Positions 1 to 9,429 of a DNA stretch of 64,000 nucleotides are shown here, piece after piece; the stretch's first letter is position 1, and every line of letters starts with the position of its first letter. The stretch is taken from assembly GCA_900100835.1 (NCBI GenBank), contig FNCM01000003.1, forward strand, positions 223,802-287,801, given 5' to 3'. Made by a program: the position numbers and the translations under genes. The stretch comes from Selenomonas sp. WCT3. Its GTDB lineage: Bacteria > Bacillota > Negativicutes > Selenomonadales > Selenomonadaceae. The notes under the pieces are model-generated. The model was not told the DNA's origin, did no database searches, and worked only from the letters and a program-made list of their open reading frames with translations.

Positions 1-948
1 GATGTATTACAGCAAATAAATGCCCAGCCTGAGCGGTTCTTTTTAGAGAAAATTGACTGGTCAAGCGCAAAAGAAGGTTATATTAAGGAGTTAGAACATA
101 TTTTTGCCGATTTTATCACGAAAGCGGAAAGTACGGCGGATATTTTTGAGCATGTGGCTAGAGGCATGTTCAAATGGTATGTTTCGTTGCCGAAATATAG
201 CCGGGATATGCGATGCCTGCCCGATGGAACTAAGATTGTATCGGAGATGATAGCTTTTCGCAAGGTAATAAAGGATGAACACAATGCCAGTGAATTGCTT
301 TTTGACAAATTGCCTAAGATTTTTGATCTTGCAGTGGAAAACACGCCGGAACTCTGTAAGGCAATAGGGGCCAGTAAGGATTTTTATGATCAATCCATAG
401 GAAATCTGGAAAAGAGTGTAGGGAGCGAAGTCCGGCAGGTTTTTCAGCAGAATCAACCCAAACGGGCATCACTGAAGTCTATTATGCTGGATTACTGTGA
501 CAATTTGCCGCAAGCTGTATTCGAGGAAATATTTGCAGATGGTACAGGAAGATTTTTAGAGATATGTCGTATGGATGGCACAAATGATACGTTGCTGCTA
601 ACGAATATCGTGAGGGAAGCCACAGGACTGCGATTGAATGACTGGAGCGATGCGACGTTTGATGTATTCAAAGCGAAAATACATGAGTACAAAAAGACAG
701 TTGAGGAATATTCTGAGACAAGCAAGGATGACACTGCTTCCCTAGATGATGATTTCGATGGTTACGAGTTTTTGTTTCAAAATGCTCAGGGAAAAGCAGC
801 GAAGAAGAGATTTACGAAAGTGGAGTGTTCGCCACGGGCTAAGTTGCTTCGCAATAGTTTGCTATCCAATATCGAAGCAATGGGACAGTCGATTACCGAA
901 CAAGAAAAACGTCAGGTTTTAGCTGAGCTTTTACAAGAGTATTGTTAA
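1..948 (+). CDS. C-terminal part of a large protein at the head of the defence island, function unknown
   Basis: The reading frame is open from the first base of the window and stops at TAA 946-948, so only the last 315 residues of a longer protein are seen. An internal ATG at 154 is not needed as a start, because the upstream codons are open and similar in composition. The fragment looks soluble and mostly helical, with a WYVSLPKYSRD stretch followed by ELLFDKLPKIF. From memory, this resembles the C-terminal region of large P-loop ATPases of phage-defence loci, but I cannot name the family. It ends 12 bases before the cysteine desulfurase start and is probably co-transcribed with it. In Ssp or Dnd-type loci a large ATPase and the sulfur-transfer genes would be expected upstream. 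Confidence 0.75.
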   Translation, partial: DVLQQINAQPERFFLEKIDWSSAKEGYIKELEHIFADFITKAESTADIFEHVARGMFKWYVSLPKYSRDMRCLPDGTKIVSEMIAFRKVIKDEHNASELLFDKLPKIFDLAVENTPELCKAIGASKDFYDQSIGNLEKSVGSEVRQVFQQNQPKRASLKSIMLDYCDNLPQAVFEEIFADGTGRFLEICRMDGTNDTLLLTNIVREATGLRLNDWSDATFDVFKAKIHEYKKTVEEYSETSKDDTASLDDDFDGYEFLFQNAQGKAAKKRFTKVECSPRAKLLRNSLLSNIEAMGQSITEQEKRQVLAELLQEYC

Positions 949-959
949 GGGAGATTAGC

Positions 960-2096
960 ATGGTATATTTCAACAATGCTGCTACGACCTATCCTAAACC
1001 GGCAGCAGTTTATAAAGCAATGGATGAATTTTATCGGAACAATGCGGGGAGCCTAGGGCGTGGTGGTAAGGAAATGAAATCTGCAGGGGCGTTGGTAGCA
1101 GATACCAGACAGTTGCTCAAGGAATTACTGCATACATCCCAACATGAAGTGATTTTTACGCCAACGGCAACCTTAGCATTAAATATGATAATACAAGGCT
1201 TAATGAAGCAGCCGGTGAAAAATGTTTATATCACGCCTTTTGAGCATAACGCAGTGACTCGGGTTTTGCATGCCTATGCTGATAAGATAAATGTACAAAT
1301 CTTAGCCGTAAATAAAGATTGCTCTTTTGATTTGGAACGTATCGGCTATCAGTTCGCAGACTCTCATCCTGATTTAGTCATCATGTCTCATGCTAGCAAT
1401 GTTATCGGGGTAATAACACCAGTGGCAGAAGTGTTTGCTTTAGCCAAAAAGTATGCGGCTATCACTGTGGTGGACATGGCTCAAACAGCTGGGCTCGTGG
1501 ATTTGGATATAGCAAAAGCAAAATGTGATTTTGCTGTATTTGCAGGACACAAAACGCTATACGGGCCAACAGGCGTATCGGGATTTTTAATGAATCCTGC
1601 TGTCGAATTGCCTACGGTTTTGTTTGGCGGTACAGGAGTTGATTCTGCAAATCAAGATATGCCTGAAGATATACCAGCCCGATACGAAATGGGAACCCCG
1701 AATATGATGGCTATCGCGGGATTACATGCGGCATTGATGGAATTGAAAGAAAAGAAAATAACGGAGTACCATCGGAAAGAACAAGAAAACAGAAAGCGGC
1801 TATTGAATGTTCTAAGTAAATATGATTTTGTAAGGCTAGTAGGGATTAACAAGAGTTTGGATTATGTTGGTGTAGTTTCTTTTACCATAGATGGAATTAG
1901 CAGTGATAGTGCAGCGCAAATATTTGCAAAATTAGGAGTTGACCTAAGAACAGGTCTACATTGTGCACCGTTAGCGCATAAATTTTTGGGCACATATCCC
2001 GCCGGTTCTATACGCACAAGTGTTGGGATATATACTAATGATGAGGATTTATTACGATTAACAGAATCGTTAAATTATATCGAAAGTAATTTATGA
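960..2096 (+). CDS. Cysteine desulfurase (class V aminotransferase), SspA/DndA-like
   Basis: This is a PLP enzyme that takes sulfur from L-cysteine as a persulfide. The N-terminus YFNNAATTYPKP, the PLP-binding lysine in AGHK (about K198) and the persulfide cysteine in GLHCAP (about C335) are all visible, so it should be active. The length of 378 residues is normal for the family. ATG 960 is chosen because AAGGGAG lies 6 bases upstream; the longer frame from 942 has no ribosome site. It sits among restriction-like genes rather than with iscU or suf genes. By analogy with DndA and SspA (established for phosphorothioation systems), it may supply sulfur for DNA backbone modification; this is inference, since no DndC/SspD-like sulfotransferase is in the window. 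The stop overlaps a possible ATG of the next gene. Confidence 0.9.
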   Translation: MVYFNNAATTYPKPAAVYKAMDEFYRNNAGSLGRGGKEMKSAGALVADTRQLLKELLHTSQHEVIFTPTATLALNMIIQGLMKQPVKNVYITPFEHNAVTRVLHAYADKINVQILAVNKDCSFDLERIGYQFADSHPDLVIMSHASNVIGVITPVAEVFALAKKYAAITVVDMAQTAGLVDLDIAKAKCDFAVFAGHKTLYGPTGVSGFLMNPAVELPTVLFGGTGVDSANQDMPEDIPARYEMGTPNMMAIAGLHAALMELKEKKITEYHRKEQENRKRLLNVLSKYDFVRLVGINKSLDYVGVVSFTIDGISSDSAAQIFAKLGVDLRTGLHCAPLAHKFLGTYPAGSIRTSVGIYTNDEDLLRLTESLNYIESNL

Positions 2097-2146
2097 GCAA
2101 TAGTTATTGGCTAATAGCTTTTAACGATATAGTGGGAGGCATTATT

Positions 2147-4345
2147 GTGGGGGTTAATTCAAACAATAAAAAAACATTTAATGAATTGCTAAGAAGTGAA
2201 ATAATGGGCGATTTAGTTTTGCCGGATTTTCAACGTGAATTTGTATGGAAAATAGAGCAACAAAAAGCATTGGCTGCTACTTTTTTAACGAGGATACCGT
2301 TAACAAGTCTATTGCTTTTGGAAGGAAAAAGAAAAGATTTTGGGTACAAGAGATTATGCGTTAAAAACAAGGAGGTAAATGATGCCTTACCGGGAGATAA
2401 TAAATGCACGTTTTTGTTGGATGGACAACAACGCTTATCAACGTTAAAAAATATTTTTTCTGATGTCTATAGCAACTGCAATGGAGATTGGGAGAGTGTA
2501 TTTGATAATATAGATAATAAATTGAAATATCGTTGGTTTTTAAATCTAAAACCTAATAAGCGTTTTGATGATAATGGGGAATACAGCGATGTCTTCGGAA
2601 TAGAAAAATTGTCAACGCCAAAGTCTTTAGATAAATTAGAGCCTGGAGATATAATCGATTATATAGAATGTAGGAAAATAATAAAAGGAGATGTTAAAGG
2701 TAAGGATAAGTTGAAATGGTGGCATCCAGCTTTTGTTTATTCTGATAATATAGATACCCCTCAATATGAATGTAAAAAACGGTCGGCAGACGAATATATG
2801 ATTCCATTGTATAAATTTTATAATGATGAAAATGCGGATGAGAAGAATAGATTTAAAGCTACATCGACTATATCTAAAATTGCAAAAGATAGAGTGGAAA
2901 AATTGAAGGCTGAAATAAATGAAGAAAAAAGAACCGTGGATGAAATATTTGTGGGGGAATTGCGGTCCGTATATAAAGCGGATTCCGCAGAAGCATGGGA
3001 TGCTTTAGAATCGAATTGGACTAACGCGATGAATAAAATGATATTAGATACAGTTGGACAAAATATTTATTTTATCGAGTTGGATACTGCAGAAATTGGA
3101 CGTGCAGTTACTATTTTTGAGAATATGAACGCTTCGGGGACAAGATTATCTGTCTTTGATTTAGTGGTTGCAAGAGCTGCAGCTGGTAATAAAATGCATG
3201 AGTCTTTAACTGCACGTATTATTAAGCGACTTAACGAAAAAATAGCTATTCCAGAATCTTTAACGCCAAATATAAAAGGTAGCATAAACATAGCTGAAGA
3301 TATGAAACTTATTAAAGATAATGAAATAAATGCGAATTTTAAGAATGCTTTTATTTCAATGTTGGCAGCAAAAAAGAAAATTGATAGTTTACCGAAAGAT
3401 AATAAACAATATTTCAAAATATCGTCTGATGATTTAAAGCAGAATAAGATCCTACAGATTACATCTGAAGAGATTTTTTCTAATGTTGATAATGTAGTCG
3501 ATGCCTTGAAAAAAGCATATATGTTTCTGCAGTATAGATGTGGATTAATATCAATAAAAAATTTATCATATAGATTGATGATTATACCGATAGCGTGTAT
3601 TTTTCTTGATGATAATAAATGGAATGACAATGTTGTAATAGACAGAATAGAATGCTGGTATTGGTCATCTTTGTTTAGTGGGGCTTTTTCTGCAAATCAA
3701 AATAATAGAAGTGCAGAAGATGTGAAAAAATTATTCGATTTTGTCGATAATAGTAATATAAATATATTTGATGAACGTATTGATAAGATTTTTGGACAAA
3801 AAGGATATTCGGATTTATCAACCTTTTTAGGAGAAAGTGAAGATTCTTGGAATGAAGCTATGCACCAAGGTGTGTTAGCGTATATTCTTAGTCGAAATCC
3901 ACTTGACTTCCAGAAGCATACATCAATTCATTTGCGTGCTTGGGAAGCATCGAGGAAAACTGCAGTTTCTTATAATAATGTTAGCTATATAATTGATTTG
4001 CAGGATCATCATTTAATTCCTCTTTGTCAAGATAAGATGATTAGATATAGTGATTCTGAAAGATATTTAAGACAAAATAAAAAGTTTATTTTAAATTCAC
4101 CGTTAAACAGAACTTACATAACGGCTGAGGCAAATAATCGGATAAGTAAAGATAAAATAGATTCTTATATGAAGGATATTAATGGCTATAGTGCAAGTGA
4201 ACATTTTATACCCAGTTCTGATTCTTTAGTGAAAAAGAAAAATGAAGATGATGACAAATATTATCGAAGGGTATTAACAAATAGATTTAAATTATTAAGC
4301 AATGAGATGAAAGATGAACTCGATTTTCTGAAACATGCCGAATAG
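2147..4345 (+). CDS. DUF262-DUF1524 (HNH) protein, SspE/GmrSD-like restriction factor
   Basis: The N-terminal DUF262 domain shows PDFQREFVW and DGQQR (about D92), the nucleotide-handling motif of ParB/sulfiredoxin-like restriction proteins. The C-terminal DUF1524 HNH nuclease region shows DHHLIP (about H621-H622) and SPLNRT. This two-domain order is that of GmrSD-type modification-dependent enzymes and of SspE, the phosphorothioate-sensing effector. I chose GTG 2147 because GGGAGG lies at 2134-2139. The frame is open from ATG 2093, which overlaps the previous stop but has no clear ribosome site. The gene is very AT-rich: 3301-3360 has 11 G/C of 60, unlike the core genes to the right, which points to transfer. 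The role in defence is inferred from family and neighbours. Confidence 0.85.
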   Translation: MGVNSNNKKTFNELLRSEIMGDLVLPDFQREFVWKIEQQKALAATFLTRIPLTSLLLLEGKRKDFGYKRLCVKNKEVNDALPGDNKCTFLLDGQQRLSTLKNIFSDVYSNCNGDWESVFDNIDNKLKYRWFLNLKPNKRFDDNGEYSDVFGIEKLSTPKSLDKLEPGDIIDYIECRKIIKGDVKGKDKLKWWHPAFVYSDNIDTPQYECKKRSADEYMIPLYKFYNDENADEKNRFKATSTISKIAKDRVEKLKAEINEEKRTVDEIFVGELRSVYKADSAEAWDALESNWTNAMNKMILDTVGQNIYFIELDTAEIGRAVTIFENMNASGTRLSVFDLVVARAAAGNKMHESLTARIIKRLNEKIAIPESLTPNIKGSINIAEDMKLIKDNEINANFKNAFISMLAAKKKIDSLPKDNKQYFKISSDDLKQNKILQITSEEIFSNVDNVVDALKKAYMFLQYRCGLISIKNLSYRLMIIPIACIFLDDNKWNDNVVIDRIECWYWSSLFSGAFSANQNNRSAEDVKKLFDFVDNSNINIFDERIDKIFGQKGYSDLSTFLGESEDSWNEAMHQGVLAYILSRNPLDFQKHTSIHLRAWEASRKTAVSYNNVSYIIDLQDHHLIPLCQDKMIRYSDSERYLRQNKKFILNSPLNRTYITAEANNRISKDKIDSYMKDINGYSASEHFIPSSDSLVKKKNEDDDKYYRRVLTNRFKLLSNEMKDELDFLKHAE

Positions 4346-4362
4346 TGATGAGGGATAGCATA

Positions 4363-6561
4363 ATGAGCTTGAGAGATATACCTTTAAAATCTGAATATCG
4401 AACTCTTAAAGATAATATTGCTAATGAATTTTATGTCCCTGCATTGAAACAGGCGATATCATATAAGAGAGCCGTGGGCTTTTTTTCGTCTTCCATACTT
4501 GCTATGATTACAGATGGTTTGTATGAATTATATCAAAACGGTGGGTATATTCAGATCTTAGCATCGCCAAGATTATCTGATGAAGATATTGAAGCTATAA
4601 GGCTAGGGTATGAAAACAGAGATGTAATCATAAAAAATGCTGTTGTGCGAGAATTGAGAGACTATGAAGACTTTAAGACCAGGGATCGTTTGAATTTGTT
4701 AGCATGTTTAATTGCAGAAGGCCGATTAGATTTTGAAATCGTTGAGCCTATGCTAACCAATGGAAGTGGTATGTATCATGAAAAAGTGGGAATTATCACT
4801 GATGCAGAAGGAAATATAGTAGCATTTTCTGGTTCTATGAATGAGAGTAGTAATGCGGTCGAAAATAACTATGAATCATTTGACGTGTTTTGCTCGTGGA
4901 AAAACGCTGATGAAGAACGAGTTATGAGTAAAGTCGAAGCATTCAATCGCCTGTGGGAAGATCAAGAAGATAAAGTAAATGTCTTTAAATTTCCAGAAGT
5001 AAAAGATTTGTTTATAAAGAAATATCAAACGGATTGTTATTGTCTTCAAAAAGAAAGAGATCGTGTCTATGATGAGGTGGCCGAACCTAAGGCTGATTAT
5101 GATAGAGATGGTGAGGACGACAATCTTTCGTTTGTAAAGCCGGAATGGCTTCGTTTATATGACTATCAATTAGAGGCTATTGATAATTGGCAGAATAATA
5201 ACTATTGTGGAATTTTTGATATGGCAACAGGGACTGGGAAAACATTTACTGGTTTAGCAGCTGTTGCGCGTTTATGTGAGAATGTAGAGAAACTTGCTAT
5301 AATTATTGTTTGTCCCTATCAACATCTAGTGGAACAATGGGCAGGTGATGTGCGAAAATTCGGAGTAAATCCGATAGTGGGTTACAGTGGCTCTAAAAAT
5401 AAAGATTATAAGCGAAGACTGGCATCCGACATATTTGATTTTAGGATGGGAATAAAAAAACGCTTGTGTTTCCTTTGCACAAATAAAACTTTCGCTTCAA
5501 GAGCTATTCAAGAGGTTTTAGGAAAAACTAGAGGAGAACATGTGCTGTTGGTAGTTGATGAGGCGCATAATATTGGGGCAGAACACTTGCGAAAGACATT
5601 GTCTGTAAATTATGAATATAGATTAGCATTATCGGCTACACTGGAACGATATCAAGATGATGACGGGACAATGGCAATAAAAAGTTTTTTTGGAGAGAAA
5701 TGTATCGAGTATACTCTGGGACGAGCGATCCAGGAGGAAAAATTAACACCATATTATTATTATCCTATAGTGACCTCGTTATCGGAAGAGGAATACAAGT
5801 TATACCAAGAATTAACCAAGAAAATGATGTCCTGTTTGATAAAGATAAACGGCAAACTAACTTTAAACGAACTTGGGAAAAGACTAGCAATTAAACGTGC
5901 TAGAGTGGTATCGGGGGCGGTTGATAAAATTAGTAAACTAAGAGTTTTAATAGAGGATGGATATAAAGATAAAAACAATATGTTGGTTTATTGTGGTGCG
6001 ACTCGTTTAGTCGAACAGGATGGAGATATATCGATTCATGATGATATCAGACAAATAGACTATATTTCTCGCATGTTGAATATTGATTATGATATGCGTA
6101 CTGCGCAATTTACCTCGAAAGAGAGTGCAGAAGAGAGGGAATTGAGACTGCGTTCTTTTGCTGAAGGAGAGATTCAAGCTCTAGTAGCTATAAAGTGTCT
6201 TGATGAAGGGGTTAATGTTCCACAAATACAAACAGCATTCATTTTAGCAAGTACTATGAATCCTAAGGAGTATATTCAACGACGTGGGCGTGTACTACGA
6301 TTATATCCAGGAAAAAAGTTTGCTGTGATTTATGATTTTATTACTCTGCCACATGCGGTTGAAGATGTTCCGTATTTAGATGCCGACGTGCGTGCTGGTG
6401 ATATATCATTAGTTAAGAAAGAATTGTGTCGATTGCTCGAATTTGAACGGTTAGCTAAAAATAAACATGAAGCGGATGAAATATACAGTGAACTCATTGA
6501 TGCTTATGAATTATATGATTTTGATGTGGGTAATGAAAGTATTTGGGAGGAGCTAGTATGA
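4363..6561 (+). CDS. PLD-nuclease-like plus DEAD/DEAH helicase restriction protein
   Basis: About 732 residues. The N-terminal phospholipase-D-type domain has one HKD-like motif, YHEKVGIITD (about H139), followed by SGSMNES. It continues into a superfamily 2 helicase with Walker A ATGTGKT (about K293), DEAH (about D399), SAT, and a C-terminal QRRGRVLR arginine-finger motif. Proteins of this architecture are often annotated as restriction helicases of phosphorothioation or related systems. It presumably acts on DNA using ATP. ATG 4363 is preferred because GAGGG lies 8 bases upstream; the frame is open from 4345. Its TGA overlaps the next ATG (ATGA at 6558), which indicates translational coupling with the small gene and the SMC-like ATPase. 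Confidence 0.85.
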   Translation: MSLRDIPLKSEYRTLKDNIANEFYVPALKQAISYKRAVGFFSSSILAMITDGLYELYQNGGYIQILASPRLSDEDIEAIRLGYENRDVIIKNAVVRELRDYEDFKTRDRLNLLACLIAEGRLDFEIVEPMLTNGSGMYHEKVGIITDAEGNIVAFSGSMNESSNAVENNYESFDVFCSWKNADEERVMSKVEAFNRLWEDQEDKVNVFKFPEVKDLFIKKYQTDCYCLQKERDRVYDEVAEPKADYDRDGEDDNLSFVKPEWLRLYDYQLEAIDNWQNNNYCGIFDMATGTGKTFTGLAAVARLCENVEKLAIIIVCPYQHLVEQWAGDVRKFGVNPIVGYSGSKNKDYKRRLASDIFDFRMGIKKRLCFLCTNKTFASRAIQEVLGKTRGEHVLLVVDEAHNIGAEHLRKTLSVNYEYRLALSATLERYQDDDGTMAIKSFFGEKCIEYTLGRAIQEEKLTPYYYYPIVTSLSEEEYKLYQELTKKMMSCLIKINGKLTLNELGKRLAIKRARVVSGAVDKISKLRVLIEDGYKDKNNMLVYCGATRLVEQDGDISIHDDIRQIDYISRMLNIDYDMRTAQFTSKESAEERELRLRSFAEGEIQALVAIKCLDEGVNVPQIQTAFILASTMNPKEYIQRRGRVLRLYPGKKFAVIYDFITLPHAVEDVPYLDADVRAGDISLVKKELCRLLEFERLAKNKHEADEIYSELIDAYELYDFDVGNESIWEELV

Positions 6562-6728
6562 AAGAGATTGAGGTAAACGAAAAAATTGTGGATCGTATCA
6601 TGATGCGAGTTATATATGATGAGACGCGAAATTTGAGAACGGAAAAGTACAGTGCTTCAGAATTGGTAAAGAAACATATTAAGACAATAAAAGAATATAC
6701 AAAGGAGCTTGTTACCAATGAAGATTAA
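6558..6728 (+). CDS. Small charged protein (56 residues) between helicase and ATPase
   Basis: The small gene starts at ATG 6558 with GGGAGG at 6545-6550. It overlaps the helicase stop by 4 bases and the ATPase start by 11 bases, so all three are probably coupled in translation. The product is rich in Lys and Glu, has no membrane segment or cysteines, and looks helical. I do not recognise a family. The tight overlaps and good ribosome site make it a real gene rather than a chance frame, and a role as an adaptor between helicase and ATPase is only a guess. Confidence 0.7.
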   Translation: MKEIEVNEKIVDRIMMRVIYDETRNLRTEKYSASELVKKHIKTIKEYTKELVTNED

Positions 6729-8736
6729 AAGTATATATTTAAAGAATTTTCGTCAATTCAAGGGAGAGCATACATTAACGTTCTCTACTGATAGTGAGAA
6801 AAATGTCAGTGTGATAATGGGAGAAAATGGTTCAGGGAAAACTACGTTGGAACAGGCTTTTCGGTGGTGCTTATATGGTGCGCATGACTTTAAGGTGGCA
6901 GAGCTTATAAATCGTGAGGTTAAAGATTCGATGATATCTGGTGAGGAAGGAAAAGTTAGAGTCGAATTGATAATTGAGCATAATGGCAAGGTCTATAGGG
7001 TGGCACGGTATCAGATATTAGAGAAGAAAAATGGACGTTTAAAATTAATTAATGATGGTTTTATAATGCGCGAACAAGATGATTTGGGAGAATGGAGAAG
7101 TTTAAGCAAGGATGAGGCGTATGTCCAGATGAAGACGTTGTTGCCAGAATCGTTGGCAAGATTCTTTTTCTTTGATGGGGAACGAATTGAAGCAATGAGT
7201 CGCACATTGTTAGATGAAAAGAAAAGTGAAGAATTCCAAGATGCTGTAAAAGGGCTTGTGGGTCTGGATGCTGCTTTGAATGCAATAACTCATTTTGGGC
7301 CGGAGAGTCTTAAACGTACAGTAATGGGAAAGTTTTTTCAAGATGTTGGGGCTGGTGGTAATAATAAGATAGAAGAACTTACTGAGCAGATAAACAAGTT
7401 TAACGACGATGTGAAAACTCTTCAGGAACAAATACAAGGTGTAAAAGAAGAGGCAGAACGTTTTCAGCGAGATTTAACAAGGGCTGAAAATAAGAAAAAT
7501 GAAATGAGGGAGGGTATTGACCGTAGTAATGAAGTTCGGAAATATACATTGAATTTGAATCAATATCATAATAATAAAAAGCAACATGCAGAGCGTTACA
7601 TACATAAGTTTGCTGAAAATGCTCAAGCGTTGTGCTCTAAGTATGTTGTGGAACAAGCCTTGACGGTCATAAAAAATGCTGGAGCGTTAGATTCAGGAAT
7701 ACCTGCGCTTCATGCAGATGCAGTTCAGTTTTTGTTAGACCGTGGGATGTGTATATGTGGAGCTGATTTGAATAATGACTATGAAAAAAAGAAACATTTA
7801 GAAAAAATGTTGCAGATGCTCCCTCCATATAGTGTGTCTACAATTGCGTCTCAGCTTGCAGCTGATCTTCAAGAACAGGTAGCTAGGGTTGAAAATGTAG
7901 AAATAGAATTAGAAGAATTGTTGAAAGATGAGCGGCGTGATGAAGCACAAATTTCTGATTTGGAAGACAAGCTGAGTATGATTGATCGGAATATTCCAAG
8001 TCAAGACAAAATCGAGAGCCTCAATAATCAGATTAGTCGGTTTAAAAAATTGAAATTAGATGCGGGAAATGAGTTTGCAAAACTTAATAGCCAGAAGGGA
8101 AAGGTAGATTATCAGTTAAAAACAGCAATAAATAAGCGTAATGAATTGCTGATTGAAGATCAAAGAAATCGGACAAATTTAGTATACTTGTCTTATGCTC
8201 GATCTGTTTATGATAAGTTGTTAGACTATTATAAAGTAAGAGAAGTGGAAACGAGAAAGCTGCTTCAAGATGAGATTAATAGGATTTTCGAGGATATTTA
8301 TGATGGCGGTATTCAAATTAATGTTGCAGATAATTATACTATAACCACAGATGTTATAGATCCTTCAGGACAATTTGATGGAACAAATCTTGAGCAGAAT
8401 ACTGCACAGAGCTATGCGATTATTTTTGCGTTTATTGCAGGATTAATTGAGTTGGCGAAGAAGAAATATATTCAGCGTAGTGAAGAATATTCCGATGAGG
8501 ATATGGATGTTATAGATGGATATCCGTTAGTTATGGATGCGCCGTTATCTTCTTTTGATAAAAATAGAATTCATAAAATTTGCAACGAGCTGCCTAGAAT
8601 AGCAGAACAGGTTGTCATTTTTATAAAAGATACGGATGGTGAATTGGCAGAACAGCATTTAGCAGATAGAATTGGGACGAAATGGACTTTGATAGCTGAT
8701 AGCAAAGTATGTAGTCATATCGAAAGGAGAGCGTGA
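6718..8736 (+). CDS. DndD/SMC-like AAA ATPase with coiled coil
   Basis: About 672 residues. The N-terminal ATPase half has Walker A GENGSGKTT (about K41), then FFFDGERIE, typical of DndD/RecF/Rad50-like proteins. The middle is long coiled coil interrupted by a CxC turn (CICG, about C345 and C347), which may be a reduced zinc-hook-like element. The C-terminal half has an aspartate-containing Walker B-like LVMDAPLSSFD (about D607). Such proteins nick, clamp or sense DNA in Dnd and other defence systems. ATG 6718 is chosen because AAGGAG at 6702-6707 has good spacing; the frame extends to TTG 6709 without a site. Whether it is DndD itself or a DndD-like effector ATPase cannot be decided without a profile search. 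Confidence 0.85.
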   Translation: MKIKSIYLKNFRQFKGEHTLTFSTDSEKNVSVIMGENGSGKTTLEQAFRWCLYGAHDFKVAELINREVKDSMISGEEGKVRVELIIEHNGKVYRVARYQILEKKNGRLKLINDGFIMREQDDLGEWRSLSKDEAYVQMKTLLPESLARFFFFDGERIEAMSRTLLDEKKSEEFQDAVKGLVGLDAALNAITHFGPESLKRTVMGKFFQDVGAGGNNKIEELTEQINKFNDDVKTLQEQIQGVKEEAERFQRDLTRAENKKNEMREGIDRSNEVRKYTLNLNQYHNNKKQHAERYIHKFAENAQALCSKYVVEQALTVIKNAGALDSGIPALHADAVQFLLDRGMCICGADLNNDYEKKKHLEKMLQMLPPYSVSTIASQLAADLQEQVARVENVEIELEELLKDERRDEAQISDLEDKLSMIDRNIPSQDKIESLNNQISRFKKLKLDAGNEFAKLNSQKGKVDYQLKTAINKRNELLIEDQRNRTNLVYLSYARSVYDKLLDYYKVREVETRKLLQDEINRIFEDIYDGGIQINVADNYTITTDVIDPSGQFDGTNLEQNTAQSYAIIFAFIAGLIELAKKKYIQRSEEYSDEDMDVIDGYPLVMDAPLSSFDKNRIHKICNELPRIAEQVVIFIKDTDGELAEQHLADRIGTKWTLIADSKVCSHIERRA

Positions 8737-8738
8737 TA

Positions 8739-9287
8739 ATGTTTGATAAGCAGATGACGTTTTCGGGTAAACATGCAGATTATTTACGACACTTAGCCCC
8801 TTCTAAAAAGATGGGGGAAAGCAAAATGCAACGGACGACGATTTTTTCCTCGAATATCGAAGTGTTGAAAGTTGCACCAGTCGTGGGATTCTTATTTAAT
8901 CGTTTAGGGCAAGTAGAACATGATAAGGAGATTACAGATAATACCATTTTTCTTGAGCAGGTTCTTAAAATTCAGAAGAATCTTATACAGAATTATCGTC
9001 TAATAATGTTGTTGCATGATCAAGATAAAGTATCGGTAGATGAACGTATTAACAGAGCCTTTAGGTATGATCGGCAACCAGAAAAAAGAGTCTACGGGGA
9101 TAAAGTGTTTAATCAGTATTTATTAGGCGGCATAGAGGTCTTGTACGAAGAACTTGTCGAAGGGAAAGATAGTTTAGATGAGGATGTCAGAGGTGTAGCA
9201 GAATTCCTTTTGACATGTAAGGAGATGTTTGGAAGTAAATTTTCAATGGAGCGTATAGATGCGTTGTGTAACGAAACTAAAATTTAA
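8739..9287 (+). CDS. Defence-island protein of 182 residues, partner of the ATPase, unknown
   Basis: This gene starts 2 bases after the ATPase stop. ATG 8739 has AAGGAG at 8724-8729; GTG 8733 is less likely. The protein is soluble, with a short basic head, then an IFSSNIEVLKVAPVVGFLFN region and helical segments. It is too long for DndE and does not look like it. It loosely recalls small Dnd-associated proteins (the dnd_assoc_4 type) by the pattern IF-x-EVL-x-APVVGFL, but this is memory, not a search. It is the last gene of the operon and is followed by the repeat at 9316 and a strong terminator. Confidence 0.7.
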   Translation: MFDKQMTFSGKHADYLRHLAPSKKMGESKMQRTTIFSSNIEVLKVAPVVGFLFNRLGQVEHDKEITDNTIFLEQVLKIQKNLIQNYRLIMLLHDQDKVSVDERINRAFRYDRQPEKRVYGDKVFNQYLLGGIEVLYEELVEGKDSLDEDVRGVAEFLLTCKEMFGSKFSMERIDALCNETKI

Positions 9288-9315
9288 TAAAATTAATGGT
9301 TAGGTGGGAGGACGG

Positions 9316-9346
9316 TTGACATGTCAAAAAATGACTTGTCAATTGT
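9316..9346. repeat. TGACNNGTCA repeat cluster A at the right edge of the defence island
   Basis: Two copies of the dyad TGAC-NN-GTCA: TTGACATGTCAA at 9316-9327 and TGACTTGTCA at 9332-9341, followed by a degenerate half (ATTGTC). The same words occur at 17001 and inside mutL at 59781. Confidence 0.7.
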
Positions 9347-9374
9347 CGTGAAGATTATTGTGATAGGAAGACCA

Positions 9375-9416
9375 AAAACGGCAGAGCTATCGAACTAGAT
9401 AGCTCTGCCGTTTTGT
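9375..9416. terminator. Bidirectional intrinsic terminator
   Basis: A perfect 17-bp stem (9375-9391 with 9398-9414) has A4 on the left and T4 on the right. It ends both the rightward defence operon and the leftward symporter gene. Confidence 0.93.
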
Positions 9417-9429
9417 CTATAGGAAATGA

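Noticed and set aside
8739-9287. Calling the last island gene dndE
   Set aside because: It is much longer than DndE and does not show its pattern.
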